DNA of 64,000 bases from Micromonospora pisi (GCF_003633685.1 NZ_RBKT01000001.1:4154001-4218000), one strand, 5' to 3'. Positions 1 to 9,316 are shown, counted from the stretch's first letter. Made by a program: numbers and translations. Notes: generated from the letters alone by a model not told the origin.

Positions 1-596
1 ATGGTCTCGGCACTCACCACGCCGGAGAGACCGTCACTGCAGATCAGGTAGCGGTCACCGGGGAGCACCTGCCGGACGGAGTACTCCGGATCGATGTCGC
101 GTCCGTCGAGCGCCCGGGTGAGCAGCGACCGTTGAGGGTGGCTGCTCGCCTCCTCCAGCGTGATCCGACCCTCGTCGACGAGCATCTGGACGTACGTGTC
201 GTCCTTGGTGATCTGGGCGAACTCCCCCTCGCGCAGCAGGTACGCGCGCGAGTCACCGATGTGCACCATGCCGATCTTGCTGCCGGAGAAAAGCGTGGCA
301 GTCAGGGTGGTGCCCATACCCTCCAGGTGTGGGTTGGCGTCCACCGTGTCGCGCAGTTGTTGGTTGGCGGTGTCGACGGCAGAACGCAACGCGTCGACCA
401 GGGCGTCCCCAGGGACATCCTCGTCGAGCGGCGCCATCGCACCGATGACAATGTTGCTGGCGACGTCACCGGCGGCCATGCCGCCCATGCCGTCCGCCAC
501 GGCGAGTAGCCGCGGACCGGCGTAGACGGAATCCTGGTTTCCGTCTCGGATCAGACCGCGGTCGCTGTGGGCCGCATAGCGCAGGGTCAGAGTCAT
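1..596 (-). CDS. pstP: PP2C-type Ser/Thr protein phosphatase PstP, 3' end cut by window edge
   Basis: Metal-dependent phosphatase of the PP2C family that reverses Ser/Thr-kinase phosphorylation at the inner membrane face. The window holds the N-terminal 198 codons; the gene runs off the left edge. Core motifs appear in order: RDGNQDS (residues 17-23), ADGMGG (34-39), GMGTT (93-97), IGDSRAYL (113-120) and SDGLSGVV (from 187). Its ATG overlaps the stop of the upstream FHA gene as ATGA, so the two are probably translationally coupled. In actinobacteria rodA, pbpA and the kinases pknA/pknB usually follow; they would lie outside the window (inference). Confidence 0.93.
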   Translation of the reverse strand, partial: MTLTLRYAAHSDRGLIRDGNQDSVYAGPRLLAVADGMGGMAAGDVASNIVIGAMAPLDEDVPGDALVDALRSAVDTANQQLRDTVDANPHLEGMGTTLTATLFSGSKIGMVHIGDSRAYLLREGEFAQITKDDTYVQMLVDEGRITLEEASSHPQRSLLTRALDGRDIDPEYSVRQVLPGDRYLICSDGLSGVVSAET

Positions 597-1075
597 GGCC
601 GTAACTCGAGAGAAGTGCGGCCGATCCGGATCGGCACGCCGAGGGGGACGGGGGTTGGTCCGGTGACCTTAGCGCGATCGAGGTATGTGCCGTTAGTCGA
701 GCCGAGATCCTCGACGAACCACTGACCGGAACGGGGCACCAGCCGGGCGTGTCGGGCCGAGGCATAGTCGTCGGTAATCACCAGGGTGGAGTCCTCCGCA
801 CGACCAATGGTGATCTGTCCTTCACCGAGAGTGATTCGAGTGCCGGCAAGTTGGCCGGCGGTGACCACGAGCTGATGTGCCGCCCGGCCGCGCTTCACCT
901 TCGCCGGCTTGCCCTGGGAGGTCACCGCGCCGACCCCGCGCGGGGCGGCGACCAGACGACTGGACCGGGCGCCCGCGAAGAGATCCCGACGGATGACCCC
1001 CACCACGGTGAAGACGAAGATCCAGAGCAGGACGATGAACCCGAACCGGGCGACGGTGATGACGAAGGGCGCCAA
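593..1075 (-). CDS. fhaB: FHA-domain membrane protein FhaB (FipA-like)
   Basis: Short (160 aa) phosphothreonine-reading protein of the kinase/cell-division cluster. One N-terminal membrane segment (residues 4-27, FVITVARFGFIVLLW onward) is followed by a basic stretch and a C-terminal FHA domain (about 83-155) with the hallmark TIGRAEDSTLV, SARHARL and LGSTNGTYL motifs. The start is a TTG, 4 nt after the fhaA stop; no better in-frame start precedes the membrane segment. M. tuberculosis FhaB has the same layout of one TM helix plus one FHA domain. It probably links kinase output to septal peptidoglycan factors, which is family knowledge and not visible here. Confidence 0.9.
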   Translation of the reverse strand: MAPFVITVARFGFIVLLWIFVFTVVGVIRRDLFAGARSSRLVAAPRGVGAVTSQGKPAKVKRGRAAHQLVVTAGQLAGTRITLGEGQITIGRAEDSTLVITDDYASARHARLVPRSGQWFVEDLGSTNGTYLDRAKVTGPTPVPLGVPIRIGRTSLELRP

Positions 1076-1079
1076 GTTT

Positions 1080-1850
1080 TTAGCCGTCCACTCGGAACGT
1101 CAGGGTGGTCGTCCCGAGCTGCACCATGTCACCAGGGTTGAGTGCCACCGCCGAAACGCGCTGGCCGTTGACCATCGTCCCGTTCGTCGACCCCAGGTCG
1201 GTGAGAACAACCTGAGCGCCGTCGAAGTCGAGCCGGGCGTGTCGCCGGGAGATTCCGACATCGGGCAGCCGCAGGTTCGCCTGGTCGCCGCGACCGATCA
1301 CGGTCGAACCCATCTGCAACGGGTAGCTGCGGCCATCGCCGGAGACGAGCCGCACGTTACGGCCGCCACCGCCGTGTCCGGGCGGCGGGCCGTAGCCACC
1401 GCCCTGCTGGTCGTACGGCGAGTAGCCACCAGGGGCAGGCTGGTCGTAGCCCTGCTGCTGGACCGGGGCGACGTCGCCCCCGGTGTAGACCTCGGCGGTG
1501 ACCCGGAACATGCCCGTGTCCAGGCCGTCGCCGCGCTCGATCTCGACGATGACGTCGCCGTAGACCGTCCACGCCTGCTCACCGATGAACTCGGCCTGCG
1601 ACTGCGCCAGCTCCTGGGCCAGGGCAGCGGCGTACGGCGCGAGCCGACTGTGGTCGTAAGGCGAGAGATCGATCACGTAGCGGTTAGGCACAAGAGTGCG
1701 CCCACCAGCCAGGATCGCCTTGTGCGCCTCTGCCTCCCGCTGCATCGCGTTGAGGATCTCCACAGGGTGGACGACCCCCTTGAACACCTTTGCGAAGGCC
1801 CCTTCTACCAGGCCTTCCAGACGCTTCTCGAAGCGTTGCAGCACGCTCAC
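1080..1850 (-). CDS. fhaA: FHA-domain protein FhaA with N-terminal DUF3662
   Basis: 256-aa cytoplasmic scaffold. The N-terminal DUF3662 region (about 1-120, beginning SVLQRFEKRLEGLVEGAF) is joined by a Gly/Pro/Tyr/Gln-rich linker to a C-terminal FHA domain (about 170-256) with STVIGRGDQANLRL, GISRRHARL and LGSTNGTMVNG. The GTG start at 1850 is chosen over upstream in-frame codons because GGAGG lies 5 nt before it and the DUF3662 begins at once. First gene of the fhaA-fhaB-pstP operon. In mycobacteria FhaA binds the phosphorylated MviN pseudokinase domain and regulates peptidoglycan synthesis. Confidence 0.92.
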   Translation of the reverse strand: MSVLQRFEKRLEGLVEGAFAKVFKGVVHPVEILNAMQREAEAHKAILAGGRTLVPNRYVIDLSPYDHSRLAPYAAALAQELAQSQAEFIGEQAWTVYGDVIVEIERGDGLDTGMFRVTAEVYTGGDVAPVQQQGYDQPAPGGYSPYDQQGGGYGPPPGHGGGGRNVRLVSGDGRSYPLQMGSTVIGRGDQANLRLPDVGISRRHARLDFDGAQVVLTDLGSTNGTMVNGQRVSAVALNPGDMVQLGTTTLTFRVDG

Positions 1851-2121
1851 CGGCTCCTCCTCGGGTCCCGAGGACATGATGGTATCCGGCCGCCGCACGC
1901 GCAGCTCGCACGCCGCTCGGCCGTCCGCTGCCGACCCATACCTGAGGGCCGGAGTCCTCGTGCTAGTGTTCCATGCGCCGCAAGCGGTAACGCCAACGGT
2001 CGCAGTACGAACAGCGTAATATGTCCCGGCGTCGGTCGAAGACCTGGCTGGGATAACCTGAAGTTGGTAGGGCCCACGCACGACGGTGGGGGCAGTGCTA
2101 ATCTGCCTCGGCGTCGCGTAA

Positions 2122-2207
2122 GGGGAAGTGGCGGAATGGCAGACGCGCACGGTTCAGGTCCGTGTGCCCGAAAGGGCGTGGGGGTTCAACTCCCCCCTTC
2201 CCCACCA
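2122..2207 (+). tRNA. tRNA-Leu, anticodon CAG
   Basis: Cloverleaf of class II length (86 nt with CCA). Acceptor arms GGGGAAG (2122-2128) and CTTCCCC (2197-2203) pair perfectly, with discriminator A and an encoded CCA at 2205-2207. The anticodon loop TTCAGGT puts CAG at 2155-2157, reading CUG. The T-loop is GGTTCAACTCC-like, and there is a long variable arm (TGCCCGAAAGGGCG). It sits between the divergent fhaA and epimerase genes, its usual neighbourhood in this family. A possible -10, TAATCT, lies at 2099-2104. Confidence 0.96.
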
Positions 2208-2210
2208 ACA

Positions 2211-2242
2211 CGAAGGGCCCCGCGTTCACGCGGGGCCCTTCG
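2211..2242 (+). terminator. Strong hairpin downstream of tRNA-Leu
   Basis: Perfect 14-bp inverted repeat: CGAAGGGCCCCGCG (2211-2224), loop TTCA, then its exact complement (2229-2242). It begins 3 nt after the tRNA CCA. No long T-run follows, as is usual for actinobacterial terminators. Confidence 0.85.
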
Positions 2243-2329
2243 TCCGTCTCTGGGCGCGAATGCCCGAACCTTGCGGGCACCGCGTTATGCTCCGATGGTT
2301 TCCGGCTGCCGAAGATTCTGGAGTGTCGT

Positions 2330-3403
2330 GTGAGTGTCGCGCTGGTGACCGGATCAGGCGGTCTGATCGGCTCCGAGGCGGTCCGGCACTTCGCCGGTCT
2401 CGGCCTCGACGTGGTGGGCATCGACAACGACATGCGTCGTCAGTTCTTCGGTGCCGAGGCCTCCACCGCATGGAATGTGCTCCGCCTCACCAGCGAGCTC
2501 GGCGGGTCGTACACGCACAAGGACGCGGACATCCGCGACCGGGACGCGCTGGCGGAGATCTTCCGGCGCTACGGCCGCGAGATCTCGGTGGTGATCCACA
2601 CCGCCGCACAGCCGTCGCACGACTGGGCGGTGCGGGACCCGTTCACGGACTTCGACGTGAACGCCGGCGGCACGTTGAACGTGTTGCAGAACGTCCGCGA
2701 GCACTGCCCCGAGGCGGCCTTCATCCACTGCTCGACCAACAAGGTCTACGGCGACCGGCCGAACAGCCTGCCGTTGATCGAGCAGGAGACCCGCTGGGAG
2801 ATCGACCCGGGGCATCCGTACGCGAACGGCATCAAGGAGGACATGTCGATCGACGCCACCCTGCACTCCGTCTTCGGCGCCTCCAAGGTCGCCGCAGACG
2901 TGATGGTGCAGGAGTACGGCCGCTACTTCGACATGCGTACCGCCTGCTTCCGTGGAGGCACGCTGACCGGCCCGGCCCACTCGGCGACCGAGCTGCACGG
3001 CTTCCTGGCGTACGTGATGCGCTGCAACATGGAGCGCCGGACGTACAAGATCTTCGGCTACAAGGGCAAGATGGTGCGTGACGCGATCCACAGTCACGAC
3101 GTGGTCAACGCGTTCGAGGCGTTCTACCGCAACCCGCGCTCGGCCGCGGTCTACAACCTCGGTGGCGGGCGGCACTCGAACTGCTCGCACCTGGAGGCGT
3201 TCGCGGTCGCCGAGCAGATCTCCGGGCAGGAGATGATTACCGAATACCGCGAGGCGAACCGGATCGGTGACCACCAGTGGTGGATCGGTTCCAACGCGTC
3301 ATTCCAGGCCGACTACCCGGACTGGAAGCAGATCTACGACGTGCCGATGATCCTGCGCGAGATCTACGAGGCCAACGTGGACAAGTGGATACCGCAGTCA
3401 TGA
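2330..3403 (+). CDS. NAD-dependent sugar-nucleotide epimerase/dehydratase (CDP-tyvelose-epimerase-like extended SDR)
   Basis: 357-aa extended SDR acting on a nucleotide sugar. It has the Rossmann motif TGSGGLIGS (residues 6-14), [19 protein letters not shown] with the catalytic Ser/Thr, and the C-terminal [11 protein letters not shown] region typical of the CDP-paratose/tyvelose epimerase-like branch. The usual YxxxK pair reads FGASK here, so the catalytic Tyr position holds Phe. The GTG at 2330 is preceded by GGAG at 6 nt. It is followed 99 nt later by a GT26 glycosyltransferase, suggesting supply of a sugar donor for a surface glycan. The exact substrate cannot be read from the sequence. 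Confidence 0.85.
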   Translation: MSVALVTGSGGLIGSEAVRHFAGLGLDVVGIDNDMRRQFFGAEASTAWNVLRLTSELGGSYTHKDADIRDRDALAEIFRRYGREISVVIHTAAQPSHDWAVRDPFTDFDVNAGGTLNVLQNVREHCPEAAFIHCSTNKVYGDRPNSLPLIEQETRWEIDPGHPYANGIKEDMSIDATLHSVFGASKVAADVMVQEYGRYFDMRTACFRGGTLTGPAHSATELHGFLAYVMRCNMERRTYKIFGYKGKMVRDAIHSHDVVNAFEAFYRNPRSAAVYNLGGGRHSNCSHLEAFAVAEQISGQEMITEYREANRIGDHQWWIGSNASFQADYPDWKQIYDVPMILREIYEANVDKWIPQS

Positions 3404-3502
3404 GCGCACCGGATCAGGCCGCACCATGAAGCCGCAAACCGCGCTGACCAGTCAGTTCAATCACGGGGATCACGGCGCCGCCAGGCGCAGCGAGGAACCG
3501 CG

Positions 3503-4309
3503 ATGATCTCCGAGGGTAAGCGCAATGTGCTGGGCGTTCTGGTGAACGTCGTCGACTACGACGCCGCCGCCGCGGAGGTGATCTCCGCCGCCCGGGAACG
3601 TCGGCCGTTCGCGCTCACCGCGCTGGCCGTACACGGTGTGATGACCGGCGTACTGGATCCGCCGCACAACGCCCGGCTCAACTCGTTCGACCTGGTCACC
3701 CCGGACGGTCAGCCGGTGCGCTGGGCGCTCAACCTGCTGCACGGGGCCAACCTGACCGACCGGGTCTACGGCCCGACGCTCACGCTGCGCGTGCTGGCCC
3801 GCGCCGCGGACGAGGGTCTGCCGGTCTACCTGTACGGCTCGACCGAGGAGACCCTGGCCCGCCTGGTGCCGGCCCTGGAGCGGCGCTTCCCAGCGCTGAA
3901 GTTCGCCGGGGTGGAGGCATCCAAGTTCCGCCCGGTGCAGCCGGGTGAGGAGAACGAGATCGCCGACCGGATCCGCAGTTCCGGGGCCCGGCTGGTGCTG
4001 GTCGGGCTCGGCTGCCCCCGGCAGGAGGTCTTCGCGTACGCGATGCGCCCGCTGCTGGACATGCCGCTGCTGGCCGTCGGCGCCGCCTTCGACTACCACG
4101 CCGGCCTGCTACGCAAACCGCCGGCGTGGATGCAGCGGGCCGGGTTGGAGTGGCTCTGGCGGCTCGGCCTGGAGCCGAGACGCCTCTGGCAGCGCTACCT
4201 GGTGCTGAACCCGGCGTACGCGACCCGGGTGGCGGCGCAGTGGACGAAGCTCTGGAAGGCGACGCCACCGCCGCCGGCGGTCGACCCGCCGTCGAGCTTC
4301 TCGGTCTGA
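3503..4309 (+). CDS. WecG/TagA/CpsF-family glycosyltransferase (GT26)
   Basis: 268-aa GT26 enzyme, probably adding a sugar to a polyprenyl-phosphate-linked acceptor at the inner membrane face during cell-wall or capsular glycan assembly. Family motifs: [56 protein letters not shown] and [10 protein letters not shown]. The last carries the conserved F-D-x-H-A-G signature, followed by the [17 protein letters not shown] element. It lies in an operon-like pair with the preceding epimerase and is closed by a hairpin. Length and motif order match intact family members. Confidence 0.9.
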   Translation: MISEGKRNVLGVLVNVVDYDAAAAEVISAARERRPFALTALAVHGVMTGVLDPPHNARLNSFDLVTPDGQPVRWALNLLHGANLTDRVYGPTLTLRVLARAADEGLPVYLYGSTEETLARLVPALERRFPALKFAGVEASKFRPVQPGEENEIADRIRSSGARLVLVGLGCPRQEVFAYAMRPLLDMPLLAVGAAFDYHAGLLRKPPAWMQRAGLEWLWRLGLEPRRLWQRYLVLNPAYATRVAAQWTKLWKATPPPPAVDPPSSFSV

Positions 4310-4347
4310 CCGCGAGCCGCTCCGATCTGAACGCCCCCGAGTTCCTG

Positions 4348-4381
4348 GACCGCCCCGCCCGTACCCCGGGCCGGGGCGGTC
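4348..4381 (+). terminator. GC-rich hairpin terminator after the GT26 gene
   Basis: Inverted repeat GACCGCCCCG (4348-4357) / CGGGGCGGTC (4372-4381), with further CCC/GGG pairing inside. It is 38 nt past the glycosyltransferase stop and separates that pair from the next unit. Confidence 0.7.
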
Positions 4382-4413
4382 TGCCGTTGCGGGGACCCGG
4401 ACCGGTCGGGGCC

Positions 4414-4448
4414 TATCCGATGGGCAAGCGCTTTCCTATGCTGATCTG
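4414..4448 (+). promoter_or_regulatory. Possible promoter giving a leaderless transcript for the GH88-like gene
   Basis: A -10-like TATGCT (4437-4442) ends 6 nt before the ATG at 4449, so transcription would start at or next to the start codon. The -35 (TATCCG, 4414-4419, 17-nt spacer) is weak. No Shine-Dalgarno is visible upstream of the ATG, which fits a leaderless mRNA. Confidence 0.35.
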
Positions 4449-5882
4449 ATGATGAGGAGCGACGACGAGCTGACCCCGGCCCGGCTGATCCCGAAGATCG
4501 ACCGGCTCTGGGCGCTATCCGCCGAGAAGATCGATTCGATCGAACAGACCTCTCCACCGGGCTCGCCCTCGCCGGTGTTCACCGTCGACGGCCGGTACAC
4601 CGCCCGGGGATGGACCGAATGGACCCAGGGCTTCCAGTACGGCTCCGCGCTGCTCCAGTACGACGCCACCGGCGAACACCGGTTCCTCGACGTCGGCCGG
4701 GACCAGACCGTGTCCGTGATGGCCAGCCACGTCAGCCACATCGGTGTGCACGACCACGGCTTCAACAACGTCAGCACGTACGGCAACCTGTGGCGGCTGA
4801 TGAACGAGGGGCGCATCCCCGAGGACCGGGGCGAGCGGCACTTCTACGAACTCGCCCTGAAGCTCACCGGCGCGGTCCAGGCGGCCCGGTGGCGGGAGAC
4901 CGCCGACGGCACCGGCTACATCTACTCCTTCAACGGGCCGCAGTCGCTCTTCGTCGACACCATCCGCTCCTGCCGGGCACTCAGCCTGTCGCACCTGCTC
5001 GGACACGTGCTGATGGGCGAGCGGGACGAACGGATCTCGCTACTCGGACGGGTGGTCGAACACGCGACCAACACCGCCAGGTGGAACGTCTTCTACGGGG
5101 AAGGCCGGGACGGCTACGACATCCCCGGCCGCACCGCGCATGAGTCGATCTTCAACGTGAACGACGGCAGCTACCGGTGCCCGAGCACCCAGCAGGGCTA
5201 CTCCCCCTTCAGCACCTGGACCCGGGGGCTGGCCTGGGCCATGCTCGGCTTCCCGGAGCAGTTGGAGTTCCTCGCCACCCTGCCGGACGAGGCGTTCGAA
5301 CCGTACGGCGGCCGGGTCGGAGTCGAGGCGCCGCTGCTCCGCGCCGCCATCGCCACCTGCGACTTCTACCTAACCCACACACCGGTCGACGGGGTGCCGT
5401 ACTGGGACACCGGCGCCCCCGGGCTGAGTCGGCTCGGCGACTACCTGGAACACCCGGCCGACCCGTACAACGCGCACGAGCCGGTGGACTCGTCGGCGGC
5501 GGCGATCGGGGCGCAGGGTCTGCTCCGACTCGGCCGCTACCTCACCTCGATCGACCGGACCGCGGAGGGACGGCGCTACTGGCAGGCCGGACTGACCGTC
5601 TGTGACACCCTCTTCGACGAGCCCTACCTGAGCACCGACAGCCGGCACCAGGGCCTGATCCTGCACTCGGTCTACCACCGGCCGAACGGCTGGGACCACG
5701 TGCCCGCCGGGCAGCGGGTGCCGAACGGCGAGTCCAGCATGTGGGGCGACTACCACGCCCGGGAACTCGCCCTCTACGTCCAGCGTGTGGCCCGCGACGA
5801 GCCCTACTACACCTTCTTCGGGCCGAACGCGGTCGCCGTACCGACGATCTCCACGCCGGCCGCCGCGATGGTGGCCCGGTGA
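4449..5882 (+). CDS. GH88-like (alpha/alpha)6-barrel glycoside hydrolase
   Basis: 477-aa protein that looks like the unsaturated glucuronyl hydrolase (GH88/GH105) fold. Features include [66 protein letters not shown], and a C-terminal [16 protein letters not shown] / YYTFFGP. The [11 protein letters not shown] and DSSAAAI elements are recognisable GH88 barrel motifs; Asp residues in YWDTG and PVDSS are plausible catalytic or substrate-binding positions. No signal peptide is visible, so a cytoplasmic role is likely. Its stop overlaps the next gene by 4 nt (GTGA), so the two act as a pair. The substrate, perhaps a uronate-containing oligosaccharide, is inference. Confidence 0.72.
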   Translation: MMRSDDELTPARLIPKIDRLWALSAEKIDSIEQTSPPGSPSPVFTVDGRYTARGWTEWTQGFQYGSALLQYDATGEHRFLDVGRDQTVSVMASHVSHIGVHDHGFNNVSTYGNLWRLMNEGRIPEDRGERHFYELALKLTGAVQAARWRETADGTGYIYSFNGPQSLFVDTIRSCRALSLSHLLGHVLMGERDERISLLGRVVEHATNTARWNVFYGEGRDGYDIPGRTAHESIFNVNDGSYRCPSTQQGYSPFSTWTRGLAWAMLGFPEQLEFLATLPDEAFEPYGGRVGVEAPLLRAAIATCDFYLTHTPVDGVPYWDTGAPGLSRLGDYLEHPADPYNAHEPVDSSAAAIGAQGLLRLGRYLTSIDRTAEGRRYWQAGLTVCDTLFDEPYLSTDSRHQGLILHSVYHRPNGWDHVPAGQRVPNGESSMWGDYHARELALYVQRVARDEPYYTFFGPNAVAVPTISTPAAAMVAR

Positions 5883-6658
5883 ACGGCCGGCCGGTCGCGG
5901 TCGTCACCGGCGGATCCCGGGGCATCGGGCGCGGCATCGTGCTCTCGCTCGCCGGCGCCGGGTACGACGTGGTCGTCAACTACGCCAGCAACGCGGACGC
6001 CGCCCGGGAGGTCGGCAAGGAGGTCGAGGCGCGGGGCGGACGGGCCCACCTGGTCCGGGCCGACGTCTCGCAGCGCACCGACCGGCGGGAGCTGATCGAC
6101 CAGACGGTCGCGACTTTCGGCCGGCTCGACCTGCTGGTCAGCAACGCCGGGGTCGCCCCGACCGTGCGGGCCGACCTGCTGGAGGCCGAGGAGGAGTCCT
6201 TCGACCGGTTGATCGAGATCAACCTCAAGGGGCCGTACTTCCTGGTCCAGCTCGCCGCCCGGACGATGATCGAACAACAGGCGGCCGGGATCGTCAGCAA
6301 CCCGAAGATCGTGATCGTGTCGTCGATCAGCGCGTACACGGCCAGCGTGAACCGGGGCGACTACTGCGTCAGCAAGGCGGGGCTGGCGATGACCGCACAG
6401 CTCTACGCGACCCGGCTGGCCGAGCACGGGATCAACGTGTACGAGATCCGGCCCGGAATCATCGAGACCGACATGACCGGCGGGGTGAAGGACCGGTACG
6501 ACGACCTCATCTTCAACCAGGGGCTGACCCCGATCCGCCGCTGGGGACAGCCGGAGGACGTCGGTCGTGCGGTGGTCGCGGTCGCCACCGACCTGCTGCC
6601 GTTCAGCACCGGGCAGATCATCGACGTCGACGGAGGCTTCCACCTGCGCACGCTCTGA
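5879..6658 (+). CDS. SDR-family oxidoreductase (FabG-like)
   Basis: 259-aa classical short-chain dehydrogenase/reductase, NAD(P)H-dependent. It has the cofactor motif TGGSRGIG (residues 9-16), NAG near residue 86, catalytic Ser in IVSSISAY, and YCVSK as the YxxxK pair, then RPGIIETDM and a C-terminal GQIIDVDGG. The GTG start overlaps the GH88-like stop, showing translational coupling. The overall look is 3-ketoacyl-ACP-reductase-like, but the coupling to a glycan hydrolase suggests a sugar or ketouronate reductase role (inference). Confidence 0.85.
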   Translation: MNGRPVAVVTGGSRGIGRGIVLSLAGAGYDVVVNYASNADAAREVGKEVEARGGRAHLVRADVSQRTDRRELIDQTVATFGRLDLLVSNAGVAPTVRADLLEAEEESFDRLIEINLKGPYFLVQLAARTMIEQQAAGIVSNPKIVIVSSISAYTASVNRGDYCVSKAGLAMTAQLYATRLAEHGINVYEIRPGIIETDMTGGVKDRYDDLIFNQGLTPIRRWGQPEDVGRAVVAVATDLLPFSTGQIIDVDGGFHLRTL

Positions 6659-6756
6659 CCGGGGCCGGCCCGGGTCACCCCTACTGGACGAACTTCGGGG
6701 GCGACCCGGGGCGCGGCCCTGATTCCCCCGGCGCCGGGTCGGGCAATGCTGGATTC

Positions 6757-7362
6757 ATGGATATCGACCTGGCTGTCCTGGTCGCGGTGGCTGTCGTCTG
6801 GCTGGCCGCCGGACTTGTCGCGGACGGACTGCCGCAACTGGACAGTCCCCGGGCGCTGCGCAGACGTACCACCTGGTTGCTGGCCCTGACCGGAACCGGC
6901 CTCGGGACGCTGGCCGCCCTCGGCCTGACCGCGCTGGTCGCGGCGGACCCGACCGTGGCCGACCGGGCACCGCTCGCCCTGCTCCTGCCCGCGGTCCCGG
7001 CCACCGCGGTGGCGCTGCTGACCGTACGCCGGCTCCGACGCCTACGGGCCGGTGCGGGCGCGTTCGCCGCCGCGCCGGACGCCCCGCTCCCACCCGCGCT
7101 CCGAGCCGGCGCGGCGCACCCGATGATCGCGCTGCCGCTCCAGGTCGCCGGTCTGGTGACCCTGCCGGCGCTGGTCGCCGCCACCTCGCTCGTCCCGGTG
7201 GCCGCGTTGACCGGGTTCGCGCTCACCGTGGGCCTCGCCGCGGTGAGCATCATCGGCGTACGACACGCCCTGCGTCACAATCGGCTGTCCGAGAGTTCGA
7301 TAACGGTACGGCCGAGCGCGCGGGGAACCTCAGCGCGGGCGGCCAGCGTCCTGCACGTATAG
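6757..7362 (+). CDS. Membrane protein of unknown function
   Basis: 201-aa protein, not recognised. About four hydrophobic segments are visible: 4-22 (LAVLVAVAVVWLAAGLVA), 41-66, 75-90, and a C-terminal hairpin near 130-170. There is an Arg-rich loop (RRLRRLRAG). The ATG at 6757 is the first start giving an N-terminal membrane helix. The final 33 nt overlap the convergent gene at 7330, so the two 3' ends share sequence. Confidence 0.6.
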   Translation: MDIDLAVLVAVAVVWLAAGLVADGLPQLDSPRALRRRTTWLLALTGTGLGTLAALGLTALVAADPTVADRAPLALLLPAVPATAVALLTVRRLRRLRAGAGAFAAAPDAPLPPALRAGAAHPMIALPLQVAGLVTLPALVAATSLVPVAALTGFALTVGLAAVSIIGVRHALRHNRLSESSITVRPSARGTSARAASVLHV

Positions 7363-7743
7363 CAGCTCGAGAATCGCACGTGCGGCTTCGAACCACCGGT
7401 CCAGCCATTCCTGCCGAGGCATCGAACCCTTCGACGGCAATTCGAGCAGCAGCCCCCGCAACAATGGGTGATCGACCAATGACTCGGCCGGCGGTTCGGC
7501 CCAGTCGGGCGGCGGGTACACCGGCTCGCTGAGCCCGCCCAGGTCGAGCGACGGCAGTTTCGGCGGGCGCTCCGACTGACTGGCCGGACCGAGGTCGGGC
7601 ACCCCGCTGTCATGGGAGCCGAGGTCCTGCCCGGGGGGCCCGTCGTCGGCCAGCACACCGTCCCTGCGGGCGCCACGGTACTTCGTGCCGAGCCGCTCCG
7701 GCTTGGCCGTGCCATTGCCCAGGTTCTCCGAACCGATCGTCAT
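7330..7743 (-). CDS. Hypothetical Pro-rich acidic protein
   Basis: 137-aa protein starting MTIGSENLGNG, not recognised. The middle is disordered and rich in Pro/Asp/Gly. A more ordered C-terminus (SLVDHPLLRGLLLELPS, then PRQEWLDRWFEAARAILELLY) has an amphipathic helical look, possibly a protein-binding helix. The ATG at 7743 is taken over a farther in-frame start because the extension is Arg/Gln-rich low-complexity. It overlaps the preceding convergent gene by 33 nt. No TM segment or signal peptide. Confidence 0.5.
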   Translation of the reverse strand: MTIGSENLGNGTAKPERLGTKYRGARRDGVLADDGPPGQDLGSHDSGVPDLGPASQSERPPKLPSLDLGGLSEPVYPPPDWAEPPAESLVDHPLLRGLLLELPSKGSMPRQEWLDRWFEAARAILELLYVQDAGRPR

Positions 7744-8011
7744 CCGTCTCGCCTGCCTCGCTCCGTCGCGAACCCGCGCGTCGGGTTGGCCCAGCCGGTG
7801 CCGTGCCGCCTGGTACAACGACGCGGGCCTGCCCTGGCGACGGCGCGCATCCGATCAGTAGTCCGGCACACCCCCGTTGACCTGCGACGGAACGCGAAAC
7901 CGGCGCGACCGGGGGTCGGGCCGGCCGGTACGGACGCCATGCCCCGGACATGGTGAGCGCGGGCACCCATCGGGTGTCCGCGCTCAGAAATGGCCCGCGT
8001 CGTGCGCTCAA

Positions 8012-8239
8012 CTAGTCCAGGTCGAACTCGCCGTCCTTGGCGCCGCCGACGAAGGCGTCCCACTCGTCCGGCGTGAAGATCAAGGCTGGCCCGGCCGTGT
8101 TCTTCGAGTCACGAACAGCGATCGCGCCACTCACGAAGGCCACCTCGACGCAGTTGTCACAGTTGGGCCCGCTGCGCGAGCTCTTGTACCAGGCTGCGTC
8201 GGTGAGGTCTACGCGAAACCCCTTTGTCTCCACTTCCAC
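8012..8239 (-). CDS. DUF397 domain protein
   Basis: 75-aa DUF397 protein with the family hallmarks: TDAAWYKSSRSG, then CVEVAF, IAVRDSKNTAGPALIFTPDEWDAFV. DUF397 proteins are almost always encoded right after an XRE/DUF5753 regulator, as here. In Streptomyces the BldB/AbaA-type members influence development and antibiotic production. The GTG start (8239) has GAGGAG 5 nt upstream, inside the 3' end of the regulator gene, giving a 31-nt overlap and tight coupling. Confidence 0.93.
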   Translation of the reverse strand: MEVETKGFRVDLTDAAWYKSSRSGPNCDNCVEVAFVSGAIAVRDSKNTAGPALIFTPDEWDAFVGGAKDGEFDLD

Positions 8240-9084
8240 AATGGCTCCTCTGCCAATCTTGCAATCAGAGCTACCGAATCCTCCGGGCGAATCGCCGCAG
8301 CTCGAATGTGGTCGAAAATAAAGGCGTACTTCTGTAGCTCCTCGACCTTTTCCAGGAAGAGCCCACCCGTGGCGTTTTCGGCGTACACCACCGGCGGATC
8401 ACCCGGTTCCGGAAAGTCGAGAATCGTGAAGGTGCCGTCCATGCCGGCATGCGCACCGACGTCGAACGGCAAGATCTGGATCGTTACATTCGGCTGATCG
8501 GCCGCTTCCACCAGCCGCTTCAGTTGGTCGCGCATGACCTCGTCGCCGCCGACCGGCCGACTTACCACCGTCTCATCGAGCACCACCCACACGTCGATCG
8601 GATCGTCTTGGCTCAGTAACGACTGACGACCCAACCGGACACGGACACGCTGCTCGACTTCGTCCGTGGTGATGTCCGGCCGCGCCGACCGGATCATCGC
8701 CTTGGCGTACTCCTCGGTCTGGAGCAGACCCGGCACGACCTGCTGCTCGTACGCCCGAATCGAACCGGCGGCCGCCTCGAAACCGACGTATGCGCTGGTC
8801 AGCACGGTGCTGTACGAGGCCCACCAGCCCTTCTGCCGCGCCTCTCGGGCGATCTGCAGCAGGTCTTCGCTCTCCGCGCCGACGATGCCGTAGATGCTGA
8901 TCATGTCGCGTACGTCACGAACCGTGGCGGTGGTATGACCTGTCTCAATACGTGAGATCTTGGACTGCGAGCATTCCAGCCGCTCGGCGACCACCTCGAT
9001 GGTCACCCCGGCCGCGTCCCGGAGCCGACGCAACTCGGCTCCCAGACGACGGCGACGGATGGTCGGGCTCCGGCGCTCAGACAC
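8209..9084 (-). CDS. XRE-family HTH regulator with DUF5753 (Scr1/WhiJ-like)
   Basis: 291-aa DNA-binding protein. The N-terminal HTH (about 13-68: GAELRRLRDAAGVTIEVVAE, then CSQSKISRIETG) is followed by a DUF5753 ligand/partner domain (about 90-275) with YEQQVVPGLLQTEEYA, WVVLDETVVSRPVGG and VTIQILPF. The GTG at 9084 has a full GGAGGTGA 4 nt upstream, which decides the start. It forms a coupled pair with the DUF397 gene; pairs of this kind act as multi-paralogue developmental or stress switches. A tiny candidate ORF reads divergently 232 bp upstream. Confidence 0.92.
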   Translation of the reverse strand: MSERRSPTIRRRRLGAELRRLRDAAGVTIEVVAERLECSQSKISRIETGHTTATVRDVRDMISIYGIVGAESEDLLQIAREARQKGWWASYSTVLTSAYVGFEAAAGSIRAYEQQVVPGLLQTEEYAKAMIRSARPDITTDEVEQRVRVRLGRQSLLSQDDPIDVWVVLDETVVSRPVGGDEVMRDQLKRLVEAADQPNVTIQILPFDVGAHAGMDGTFTILDFPEPGDPPVVYAENATGGLFLEKVEELQKYAFIFDHIRAAAIRPEDSVALIARLAEEPLWKWRQRGFA

Positions 9085-9281
9085 CGGGTCACCTCCGGTC
9101 GATCGCGCAAAAATTCGGCCCACCGCGGTGCGCGACCATCGGGCGGTGGGCGATCGAGTTCGCGGCAAGATTTACCCACGTGTCAGCCGGCCGCGGCGGC
9201 GGAGACCGCCCCAGTCTGCCGCGTCCACACGCGACACTTCAAGCTTCCGCGGCACCCAACGCGCAAGAGCCATGCTGCAAC

Positions 9282-9310
9282 TTGCATTGATCACGCTCTT
9301 CGTGCACTCT
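9282..9310 (+). promoter_or_regulatory. Candidate promoter for the 37-codon ORF
   Basis: TTGCAT (9282-9287), 17-nt spacer, CACTCT (9305-9310), then 6 nt to an ATG at 9317. The geometry predicts a leaderless transcript starting at or beside the ATG. Confidence 0.4.
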
Positions 9311-9316
9311 GTGCGT

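Noticed and set aside
3426-3505. 26-codon ORF ending at the start of the GT26 gene
   Set aside because: It could couple translation, but it has no ribosome site and no recognisable product.
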